A stretch of DNA of 64,000 nt from positions 11,917,958-11,981,957 of the forward strand of contig JABACO010000004.1 in the NCBI GenBank assembly GCA_013339895.1, read 5' to 3'. The notes beneath the pieces were generated by a model, which had not been told where the DNA came from, ran no database searches, and saw nothing but the letters and a program-made list of their open reading frames with translations. Each line of letters starts with the position of its first letter. The stretch's first letter is position 1. Both the position numbers and the translations under genes were made by a program. Below are positions 55,401 through 64,000 of the stretch, piece after piece. Source of the stretch: Ephydatia muelleri. Lineage: Eukaryota; Porifera; Demospongiae; Spongillida; Spongillidae.

Positions 55401-55408
55401 TGAGACAT
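52407..55408 (-). CDS. SENP1/SENP2-like SUMO protease, 12 exons, 621 aa
   Basis: A nuclear cysteine protease (C48/Ulp family) that matures SUMO and removes it from targets. Exons in phase: 55408-55343, 55270-54998, 54948-54700, 54640-54522, 54425-53906, 53709-53593, 53541-53404, 53183-53038, 52981-52903, 52835-52785, 52569-52525, 52469-52407; all borders are GT-AG and the sum is 622 codons with stop. The ATG was chosen because MSQRAGAKRNFSELKEEGDL follows and phases agree. The N-terminal ~400 residues are basic and low-complexity with a coiled coil (SRQWLEELKMDHKHRTQYIS). The catalytic domain has FGLRISRADLQTLTGLTWLN, FNSFFYSKLIQAGYGGVRRW, His in LPVHLGAHWC, Asp in IQYYDSLRG and Cys in HQTNSSDCGVF. 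The length resembles human SENP1. Intron 10 holds a mobile repeat core. Confidence 0.9.
52618..52758 (-). repeat. Isolated copy of the array core inside SENP intron 10
   Basis: About 140 bp (cacaaatgtggctgcctatg to gggataggtggcca on plus) nearly identical to the central part of the 7-9 kb and 36-40 kb array units. It fills most of the 215-bp intron between the SSDCG exon and the YARYLS exon. The flanking intron sequence is unrelated to the arrays. Confidence 0.85.
53195..53345. repeat. Short C-rich tandem repeat in SENP intron 7
   Basis: Units of the form ctcacaacaccactgacaag with ccccca spacers repeat four to five times between 53205 and 53342. It is intronic and non-coding. Confidence 0.7.
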
Positions 55409-55536
55409 GAGAGGCAGCTGCTTTATTCACACCATTAAAGTACCGCTCAATCAGATGGCAAACTCCGCGCACACCTCCGTATACTACATGCACCACGTGC
55501 CATTTAGAAAAAAAATTTGCCAAAAAATTAACGTCA
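55409..55536. promoter_or_regulatory. Probable bidirectional promoter between SENP and C18orf21-like genes
   Basis: Only 128 bp separate the two start codons, which point away from each other. Any 5' UTRs and core promoters must lie here or overlap the first exons. No TATA box was seen. There is a cacgtg motif at 55495-55500. The bidirectional role is inferred from spacing only. Confidence 0.45.
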
Positions 55537-56381
55537 ATGGTTGACGTGGAGAGAGAGAAACGTTTGCAATTCCTTTGGTCTACTGCACATCATTATGTCT
55601 CCGAAACACCCGCCCTTTCAGCCAGTCTCATGTACCAAATATGCATATTGTTATCACTTTACTAATTTTCTGGTTTTGCCGTTTCAGGAACTGTTTCGGT
55701 CAGTTATTGGACACCAGTTCTGAAGGCACGTGATGAACTAGCAACGTATGATTCGTTAAGTACCGCTTCGCTTTGCCTTAGGAGTGACTGACGCGGTGAA
55801 GCAGCGTTTCTGCCCATCCTGCAACGTTCTCGTTACACCGAGCACCTGTCGGTTGCAAACGCTGTCTGCAAGAAAGCTCAAAGCCAAGCGGACCCTTAGC
55901 CACGCCAAGAACGCTGCTATTGAGTGGCTTATCTCACCAACTTCGAAAGGCAAACACTACGTAGTACGTCCAGAGTGTTATATACGCGCCACTTTCTTTT
56001 ACTGCATAAGGTTATACGTCTGTGTGCGTAATCATAGACTAATCCACAACCACAGGTACTTCATTGCAAGATTTGCGCGAAGACCTTTGTTGTGGGCGCA
56101 TGCGCCAAGCCAGTTGCAACCAAGGCAACGAAACTGAGGCCGCAAGACGTCCCTACTACGCCCAAGTGTGCCCCGCCACCAACGAAGAGGTATGTTTCTT
56201 GTTACCATAGTACCGAGGGTCGGATCTAGCTGTGCTGCCCTCCACCCACAGTTACAGTGGTAAGAGAAAAGCCACCACACTCAAGTCCATGCTCAGCACC
56301 ACAGCCAGACTGCAGGAGCAACGATCCCAGCAGCTTGCCTTCTCTCCTAACCTGCAAGACTTCTTGCAGTCTTTGAATTGA
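55537..56381 (+). CDS. C18orf21/RMP24-like protein, 5 exons, 191 aa
   Basis: Exons 55537-55631, 55688-55725, 55782-55960, 56056-56189 and 56252-56381 sum to 576 nt with consistent phases. The start MVDVEREKRLQFLWSTAHHY matches the helical N-terminus of the C18orf21 (UPF0711) family. The middle has two Cys pairs (RFCPSCNVLV and VLHCKICAKTFVV), a likely zinc-binding fold with an LSARKLKAKRTLSHAKN helix between. The C-terminal motif TLKSMLSTTARLQEQ with LQDFLQSLN equals the family's conserved LKxMLxxxxxxxxxxxxxxFLxSL tail. The human homologue is 220 aa and is reported as an RNase MRP-associated protein; the same role here is inference. Intron 2 appears to use a GC donor (GAAG|gcacgt). Confidence 0.8.
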
Positions 56382-56429
56382 AAGGCCACACAGCAAGATT
56401 ATTTTTTATACATACAATGAATCATTTTG

Positions 56430-56575
56430 TTGATCAGATTAGCTGGGCACCAAGTTATTGACCTGAGCAGATCACATGTGCTAAATTATTAACCAGAGCT
56501 GATCACCTGCACTAAATTATTAACCAGAGCTGATCACCTGCACTACATTATTAACCAGAGCTAATCACATGCATC
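56430..56575. repeat. ~30-bp tandem repeat downstream of the C18orf21-like gene
   Basis: Units of attaaccagagctgatcacc plus tgcactaaatt recur about four times between 56447 and 56572, with aatcacatg variants. Confidence 0.75.
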
Positions 56576-56589
56576 AACCAACTTCTATG

Positions 56590-57230
56590 CATTTACTTGA
56601 GACATCATGATGGAATCCTACCACAATGCACATATGTAGGTCCAGGTGGAAACAGGTGCACAGGCTCAGCACAGACCTCTCCCAGTCAAGAACTAAGGAA
56701 AGCCAGCTGCTTTTTACATCTGTGTTGTCACACCGCTAAACTCAAATGTTTTGTCTGCAATGGGAGCAACAGCAGGTCGAGGCAGCTGGGTTGAGAAAGC
56801 ACACTGCCAATGATGCAGAGTGCACAGAGTTGGGGTGGGTGCCCATCCCTCTTGTGGCAGGTGCCCATCCCTCTTGTGGCGAGGTATGGGGCAAGTTAAC
56901 TGTATGCCTAAGTCCCACGGCAACCTTCGAACTCTATGCAGGGCTGTACATCTCCCTGATCAGTGATGAGGGTGAACTCTGGGGCAGCTTTGTCCAGGTC
57001 CTAGATTACATTATTAGTGCATAGCATGTTGTAATGAATTATTGATGTATATGTTTATAATTATGATTTACACGTCTATTGCACAATATTGCTTAGATAA
57101 TTTACTCTCGTGCAGCCAATCGAAATGAGCAGCTGGAACGCTGCATGCATCAGAATGATGTAATGATGTCATTTGTGCTCGTAACAGGATGCCCGTACGT
57201 AAATGTGCAATAAAATAAACTATCATCCAA
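56590..57230. other. Unresolved coding trace between the C18orf21-like gene and DDX42
   Basis: A plus-strand stretch 56597-56790 reads HHDGILPQCTYVGPGGNRCT with further Cys/His residues (HLCCHTAKLKCFVCN). The overlapping frame 56746-57024 has ELGWVPIPLVAGAHPSCGEV, which faintly recalls segments near non-LTR retroelement ends. Neither is good enough to name. 57030-57230 has no gene. Confidence 0.25.
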
Positions 57231-57314
57231 AGTGTACATGTACACATTTAAAGGGTGTGTGTGTGTATGTAGTGCATCAATAGTAGGAGAAAGGAAGGGA
57301 GAGATGACCTTCAT

Positions 57315-60300
57315 TCAATTCCACCTGCTCTTCCTCTTCTTGCTGGATGGACCCTCTTCAGAGGGAGTGTCCGGTGTTGGAGCCGAGACGGTGTGCTTGG
57401 TGTGGTACTCTGCATGAGGGTCCACGTGCTGTATGGACGAGGTGGAGGACATCTTCTGTGTGGATGCTGGAGTGAACCTCATGCGATACTGCGACTGTGT
57501 GGAGAGAAGGCATGTGGATATGTGTGTGCATGTGGGTATGTGCGTGCATGTGGGTATGTGCGTGCATGTGGATATGTGTGTGCATGTGGGTATGTGCGTG
57601 CATGTGGATATGTGTGTGCATGTGGGTATGTGCGTGCATGTGGATATGTGTGTGCATGTGGGTATGTGTGTGCATGTGTGTGCATGTATGTGCATGTGCA
57701 TGTGGGTATGTGTGTGCATGTGTGTGCATGTGCATGTGGGTATGTGTGTGCATGTGTGTGCATGTGCATGTGGGTATGTGTGTGCATGTGGGTATGTGTG
57801 TGCATGTATGCATGTGTGGGCATGTGTGTGCATGTGTGTGCAGGAACACATATCACACAAGACTAACGCACACCACTGCATACTACAACACACAACACAC
57901 ACAAATACAATGTATACTGCCAAATACACACATCCTCACACACGCATGCACACCATACACACACGCACACACACACACACATGCACAACACGTACACATG
58001 CATGTACATGTACGCACAAACACTCACGCACACACACGACGTGCACACATATGGAATGCCAAACCTTCCAAAATTCGACATTTTGCTTTTGACATGACGA
58101 TGTTGTGATTGCAGCGGTCATCCATCATTCGCAACGATGTTTGGATGAATGCAGCAAAGAGTCATCGATAAGATCGGAGGTTGACCGACCTTCATCGTAT
58201 CACCGATAACAGACGATCGATATCGACGGATGATTGATCGAAATAAGAAGATAAATAACTATTACGCAATTAGAATTTGGGGCACTCATGCAGTATTAAT
58301 TCTATTTGTTAAAGAGTCAGTTCTATGTATGTAACCACCTGTTATTTAGTTACTCATGTATCAGAGACGACTGTAACAGAACAAATTTTAACAAGTGAAT
58401 GTGATGTTGAACAGATTAATTTCTTGAACACTATGGTCTACAATGAAAGGTCTAAGGTTTAATGACACAGGGATTTTAAAAACGTCTAACCAACCAATAT
58501 TTAAAAATCTCCGCATGCAGGGTGATGAAAGTCAATTCAGTTCCATGCTTCTACGTCTCGTATATCCAAGACAGCTGAACTGTTCAAACGTAATGCATTT
58601 TTGTAAGCACGCTCCATGTTATGATGCAATATTATTCACACTGCTCAAGGTCGAATCTTCATTATTATCAGGTCAAACACCAAGTGGAGACTCTAATGAT
58701 GCTGGCATACCACACTAGTGCAGGGCACACCCATTTTGAACTTGTATTTATTATTACTATTTTTAATTGGCAAGTAATGGCATGCATACATGCACTTACT
58801 AACTGCCTACGAGCCTACGCAAAGGGATACAATGTGCAAAAGAAGTAAGGTTAATAGTGCTGGATTGGGAACGAATAAATGCAATGTTTGATGATATCGA
58901 GGTATAAGGAGTTCCCTATGGGGATGACACGTTGGGCAAAACAGTGTGAGCTAAAAGCATGATGAACATTTACTCCATTTGATGCTTAATGATGAGGACA
59001 ATGCTGCAAGAAGATATTCACTAACCACTTTGTGTATCATGTAAGGCCCCTACCAGAAGCAAAGAAGATTTGGGAACTTGACACGAGAACTGCTAGACAG
59101 TGTAGACACACCATATATCCCCTATACTTTGGAAGGATAACCATTGGAAGATTGCTTAACCCGACATACATGTACTCTTGAACCTGTTGCTTTGCTTTCA
59201 CCAACCATAGTCTCAAATCCACTGAAACCTAGGGAGGTAAGCCATGCATTACATTCACGGGTAACCGCTCTTCCAAACCTGCATGGGTCTACATTACTTA
59301 CAGTATTGGAGAGTTTAACGACACTGTCATGTGTCAGGTACAAAATGTATCAGGCATAATCTGGTTGATATAACTTTTGACAGTTTTTCTACAAAACGAC
59401 CAGGCCTTATTCCATCAGAGGTCATTCTTGCATCCTACAATCTTAATATTCACTGGGCCCCGTCATGCATCTCGCTCACACTATTTTTTCCAATCTGTCA
59501 CTCCTATATTGGAACTCCTCATAGCTAGAGATGGTATCTCATCATCGCACATTGCAGTTAGTCGTTCCCTGTTAACCTTACACCCTTTTGCACATTGTAT
59601 CCCTTTTTGTAAGCCACTACTTATCCCTTTTTGTAAGCCACTACTTGCCAATTAAAAAATTAATTGCAAAATACAAGTTCAAAGCGGGTACGTGGTAAGC
59701 CAGAATCAGGTGTTTGACCTGCTAATAATGGAGATTCAAAGTTTTGACCTTGATTAGTGTGAATTATAACACACGAGCGTGCTTAAGCAAATGCATTACT
59801 GACGTTTGACCAATTCAGCTGTTATGGATATACAGGTCTTAGAAGCACGGAACTGAATTGACATTCATCACCCTGCATGCATAAAATGAGATTTTTTTAA
59901 TTGGTTGCACTGACATGGGTTTTAATATTTAAAATCCCAGTGTCATTAAAGCTTAGGCCTTTGTAACCGTAGTGTCCATGATGTATTAATTTGTTCAACA
60001 TCACATTCACTTGTTAATTTGTTCTGTTACAGTCGTTACTGATATGAGATAACACATAGATTATCTCGGGAGTAACTAAATAACAGACGGTTACACAACC
60101 ACATAGAACTGACTCATTGACAAATAAAATTAATACTATATGAGTGCCCCAAAATTCTAATTGCGTAATAGTTATTTATCTTCTTATTTCGATCGATAAT
60201 CCGTTGCTAACGATTGTCTGTCATCGGTGATACGATCGAAGGTCGGTCGACCCCCGATTTTATCGATGACTCTTCACTGCATTCATATAAACATCGCTGC

Positions 60301-60411
60301 AAATGACGGATTACCGCTGCAATCACAACATCGTCATGTCAATAGCAAAATGTCGAAATTTGGAAGGTTTGGCATTCCATACACACCCACACCCACACAC
60401 ACACACACCCA

Positions 60412-60448
<37 letters not shown>

Positions 60449-63400
60449 ACACCCACACACACACCTGCATGGCACTCTTCATCACAGAGGCTCTACTCCC
60501 TCCGGGACCACTCTCAAACGCTTCAACTGACGGCTCAGCAGCTCTGGAGATGGTCTGGAGGGAAGAAGACAGGCATGGCCCGGCCTCACATGCAACACAC
60601 ATAGATGACTCACCTCAGTGCTGGCACCTAGTCCAGGCCTCTCCTTGTAACGAGCTGGTGCCCCTCCATCTCCACCTGACCCTCTTCCACGTCCCTCCCT
60701 CCTCCCCCCTCCTCCTCCTCCTCCCCTGCCACCCTGATGCTGCTTGGTACGAGATTTCCTGAACCTGGGATTCTGAAGTGATCAACAACAGTGAGTGCCT
60801 TCACAAGACCAGTATGTGAACATCACATTCCATCACTCACACCATCACCCACACCATCACCTCCACCATCACTTTTATCATCACCTCCACCAACACCTCC
60901 ACCATCACCTCTACCATCACTTCTATCACCACCTCCACCATCACCTCCACCATCAGCTCTATCATCACCTCCACCACCACCCACACCATCACCTCCACCA
61001 TCTCTTCTATCATCACCTCCACCAACACCACCATCATCACTTCTATTACCACCATCACCTCAATCAGCTCTATCATCACTTCCACCATCACCCACACCAT
61101 CACCTCCACCATCACTTCTATCATCACCTCCACTATCACTTCCATCACCACCAACACCTCCACCATCACTCACACTTCTCACCTGCAAGGCAATCTTCAT
61201 CAGCTCCTCAGAAACATTCTGATCAGCTGCTTCCTGCAGACACAAGAAGGCATCCTTCATTTCCAACACCTCCATCTCAAATCACCCACCAAGTTCCTCA
61301 CAAGGTCCCCTGCAAAGTTGACATCTTTAGGCAAGAGGAGTGTGAATGCTGTTCCCTTCTCCCCCGCCCTCCCTGTGCGTCCAATCCGATGCACGTGTGT
61401 GTCAATGTCCTTGGCCACATCAAAGTTGATCACAGTCTTGATGTAGGGAATGTCCAGCCCTCGAGCTACACTCCCCCACCCCCCAAAAAAAATTCAGTAA
61501 AATATCAGACACCGCTGCCATGGTTACCTGCTACATCTGTGGCCACCAGGATGGGGAACTGCTTTTTCTTGAAGTCTCCAATCACCTTATCTCTGTCCCC
61601 TTGGGCCATGTCACCATGGAGAAGTCCAACTGTGAGACAGGAAAGGGAGGGAAAGGTGACATGGACAGCTGATACCAACCAGGCCACACCCCTTACCTTG
61701 GTATCCTTGGCCCCTGAGGCTCGTAGCTACTTCCTCAGAGTTGGCTTTTCGTGTCACAAACACCAACACACCTCCAGCTGTATGCAAGGGAGACCACACC
61801 CTCAATTAAACACAAGCCCTCCAACTCAATTGGAAATAATAGCTATCCAAACTCTTAGTGGTAATCAACTCCATTCGCACCCAGTCTATCTTGAGCATGA
61901 TTAGAGAGCTCAATGTAAATTTCACGTCAGCTCGTCGCGTACATGCTTGACGAGGGACTGGGTACGAGGCTATCTATTCAACACCTTTAAAATCCATCAA
62001 AAAATGTTATCATTTGTTGCAATATACTTTTTTGGGCAATTTAAGGTTAAACTTTATATACTTCTTTATGCACTAAATAACTTATTGCTAATAATCCTGT
62101 ATGTACATGGATCCCAGGACCCATTCAGTACAATGGTTGCTTCAGTGTGATAAGATCAATTTGAGTATACAAGAGCAATATCACACAATTCAAAAGTGGT
62201 TTGACCTCTAGAGTAGTACAATAAGTACTGGACTCTAGAGTAGTACAATAAGTACTGGACTCTAGAGTAGTACAATAAGTACTGGACTCTAGAGTAGTAC
62301 AATAAGTACTGGACTCTAGAGTAGCACAATAAGTACTGGACTATAGAGTAGTACTAGACTAAGGCCTCATTCAGTGGGAAAGATGTCATCTCTTTATTTA
62401 TTGACCTAGCATGATTGTCGAGTCCTACAATATTTCAACCAGTGATGTGAGTCTTAAATCTCCAAACGAAATGCTAGGACTGGCAAGAGCACACACAGTA
62501 CCATCCAAATGCAACATGTACTTGACAAACATAAATAGTGTCCTGTATACTCGTGCAAGCTTTTCAATTTCAATTGCCAATGTGCAAATTTTATTTCACA
62601 ATGTGTAGAATCTACTCAGGAAAGTTCAGACGAGTTGCGAATGATTGGACCTAGTATTGTGCAAAAGTGATTGTGAGTAGACCGCACACTTTGTGAGTGA
62701 TACTGTTCATGCTGACCTCATGTGACTACCACACTGACCTCATGTGACTACCACTACACTGACCTCATGTGACTACCACCACGCTGACCTCATGTGACTA
62801 CCACCACACTGACCTCATGTGACAACCACCACACTGACCTCATGTGACTACCACCACGCTGACCTCATGTGACTACCACCACGCTGACCTCATGTGACTA
62901 TCACCACGCTGACCTCATGTGACTACCACCACGCTGACCTCATGTGACTACCACCACACTGACCTCATGTGACTACCACCACACTGACCTCATGTGACTA
63001 CCACCACAGCTGACCTCATGTAACTACCACCACGCTGACCTCATGTGACTACCACACTGACCTCATGTGACTACCACCACGCTGACCTCATGTGACTACC
63101 ACCACGCTGACCTCATGTGACTACCACCACACTGACCTCATGTGACTATCACCACGCTGACCTCATGTGACTACCACGCTGACCTCATGGACTACCACAC
63201 TGACCTCATGTGACTACCACTACACTGACCGCATGTGACTACCACCACACTGACCTCATGTGACTATCACCACACTGACCTCATGTGACTACCACCACAC
63301 TGACCTCATGTGACTACCACCACACTGACCTCATGTGACTACCACCACACTGACCTCATGTGACTACCCACCACACTGACCTCATGTGACTACCACCACA

Positions 63401-63763
63401 CTGACCTCATGTGACTACCACCGACTGACCTCATGTGACTACCACCACATTGACCTCATGTGACTTACCACATACCATTCTCATGATTGTGTCAACACAG
63501 CAAATACGACATGACATCACCCACATCATGTGACCATCCCTCCCTGACATGACTCACATGACGTGACTAACCTGACATGAACTCCACCATACGCTGGAGC
63601 ATCCACCTCCACTTGTCCTGGTCTGTGCGCATGACCTCCACGATCTGTGTGATGTCTGTGTTGGCCTCTCCCACGTCCCCTACCACGATCCTCACTGGGT
63701 CAGTGAGCACATCACGACAGAGACGCTCAATCTTCTTGCGAAAGGTGGCACTGAAGAGCAAGG
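57315..63763 (-). CDS. DDX42: DDX42-like DEAD-box RNA helicase, 3' half (continues beyond the window)
   Basis: Exons on minus: 63763-63572, 61777-61697, 61629-61528, 61465-61290, 61233-61183, 60772-60614, 60554-60465 and 57494-57315, joined in phase by GT-AG introns. They cover helicase motif III (LLFSATF), then [38 protein letters not shown] (motif IV), [36 protein letters not shown] (motif V) and [15 protein letters not shown] (motif VI), followed by FAGDLVRNL and [15 protein letters not shown]. The C-terminal tail has [28 protein letters not shown] and ends KKRKSRWN, like the human KKSRWDS end. DDX42 is an ATP-dependent RNA helicase linked to the U2 snRNP. The Ser/Gly/His-rich tail is much shorter than in vertebrates. 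Motifs Q, I and II lie outside the window. Confidence 0.9.
57500..58049. repeat. TG/CA minisatellite and microsatellite in the last DDX42 intron
   Basis: 57505-57850 is built from gtgcatgtgggtatgtgtgt units and 57850-58049 from acacac-rich sequence. All long frames in this region arise from the repeat. Confidence 0.85.
58052..60379. mobile_element. 2.3-kb element with ~740-bp inverted arms in the last DDX42 intron
   Basis: The left end TGGAATGCCAAACCTTCCAA is matched inverted at the right end (plus: ttggaaggtttggcattcca, ending 60379). Similarity continues ~740 bp inward through gacgatgttgtgattgcagc, aataagaagataaataacta and ttaatgacactgggatttta. TA flanks both ends (58050-58051, 60380-60381) but they sit in CA-rich DNA, so the duplication is only suggestive. 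The 830-bp centre (58800-59630) has no recognisable gene. Arm identity is clearly lower than in the GGGTCA palindromes, so the insertion is older. It separates two DDX42 coding exons by almost 3 kb. Confidence 0.75.
60383..60464. repeat. CA microsatellite next to a DDX42 splice donor
   Basis: An uninterrupted CA/CCCACA tract abuts the donor of the exon ending at 60465 (CATGCAG|gtgtgtgtg on minus), so the donor itself lies in the repeat. Confidence 0.85.
60825..61175. repeat. CACCATCAC-type minisatellite in a DDX42 intron
   Basis: Units such as cacctccaccatcacttcta repeat through the intron between exons 61233-61183 and 60772-60614. The long His/Pro-rich plus-strand frame across it is an artefact of this repeat. 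Confidence 0.85.
62195..62350. repeat. 27-bp tandem repeat in a DDX42 intron
   Basis: About six near-identical units of tctagagtagtacaataagt plus actggac, located between exons 63572 and 61777. Confidence 0.9.
62712..63475. repeat. 25-bp minisatellite (~30 units) in a DDX42 intron
   Basis: The unit ctgacctcatgtgactacca plus ccaca or ccacg repeats about 30 times with single-base variants and a few shortened units. It is intronic and non-coding. Confidence 0.9.
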
Positions 63764-63774
63764 CTGGAGTGGAA

Positions 63775-63910
63775 CGAAGGAGGGGGAGAGGAGGGGGGAG
63801 GGAAGAGAAGGGGGAGGGAGGGGAGAGGAGGGGGAGGGAGGGGAGAGGTAGGGGAGGGAGGGAGGGAGAGGAGAGAAGGGTGGGGAGAGGAGAAGGGAAA
63901 GGAGGAAGCC
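63775..63910. repeat. GA-rich simple repeat upstream of a DDX42 acceptor
   Basis: The plus-strand agggggagaggaggggagg tract is a polypyrimidine run on the coding (minus) strand, ending shortly before the acceptor at 63764-63768. Confidence 0.85.
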
Positions 63911-64000
63911 CGGGAGATGGGTAGGGAATAGAGAGGAAACTTGAACTGCAACCTATGGGCATTTCATATACATGTAGGGCCATTCCATTTAAATGTATCG

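Noticed and set aside
57315..58121. Long CACxHT/CVHVGM frames on both strands
   Set aside because: They come from TG/CA repeats. Only the last ~60 codons on minus (ending KKRKSRWN) belong to a gene, DDX42.
60791..61904. 369-aa His/Pro-rich plus-strand frame
   Set aside because: It runs through a CACCATCAC minisatellite and antisense to in-phase DDX42 exons.
62712..63475. CRISPR-like regular repeats
   Set aside because: The units are contiguous with no unique spacers and lie in an animal-type intron.

Overview
The window looks like a stretch of a marine invertebrate nuclear genome. It is probably a sponge or another early-branching animal, inferred from the mix of repeat families, since nothing in the window proves the taxon. 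Genes are split by GT-AG introns, many only about 50-60 bp long, and conserved animal genes sit in a dense bed of transposon remains. There is no operon structure, Shine-Dalgarno signal or CRISPR array.

Conserved cellular genes lie at the right end. A complete 12-exon SENP1/SENP2-type SUMO protease (minus strand, 52407-55408) stands head to head, 128 bp apart, with a complete 5-exon C18orf21/RMP24-like gene (plus, 55537-56381). The 3' half of a DDX42 DEAD-box helicase gene runs on the minus strand from 63763 to 57315 and continues beyond the window. A stranded, frameshifted HADHA-like exon lies at 27831-27924.

The other ~50 kb is mostly mobile DNA. It holds a Ty3/gypsy pol fragment with the integrase C-terminus placed before the RT (Gmr1-like order), a DIRS-type element with tyrosine recombinase (43.8-46.7 kb), piggyBac-, pogo- and ISXO2/Merlin-like remnants, and several poorly characterised transposon-associated families recognised by motifs (VDGGPDENPRY, GASGTHxVCVCTIHQN, DTWHGTKNVAKE, GEQGAESIHA). 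A ~350-bp repeat with a ~700-bp higher-order period forms two arrays (7.2-8.9 and 36.1-40.6 kb), each next to a homologous exon-like flank.

The most notable structure is a pair of DD34E Tc1-like transposons (17122-21588 and about 28800-36136). Each carries a second, convergent gene for a BEN-domain protein with an N-terminal SH3/Tudor-like segment. Copy 1 looks intact, with a 332-aa transposase, matched terminal inverted repeats and a TA duplication, and sits in an intron of an integrase-core gene. Copy 2 is decayed, and its BEN exon was hit by a 3.2-kb palindromic element. That palindrome shares its GGGTCA ends and 4-bp target duplication with a second palindrome at 41662-43719. Both insertions can be checked against an empty site inside this window.
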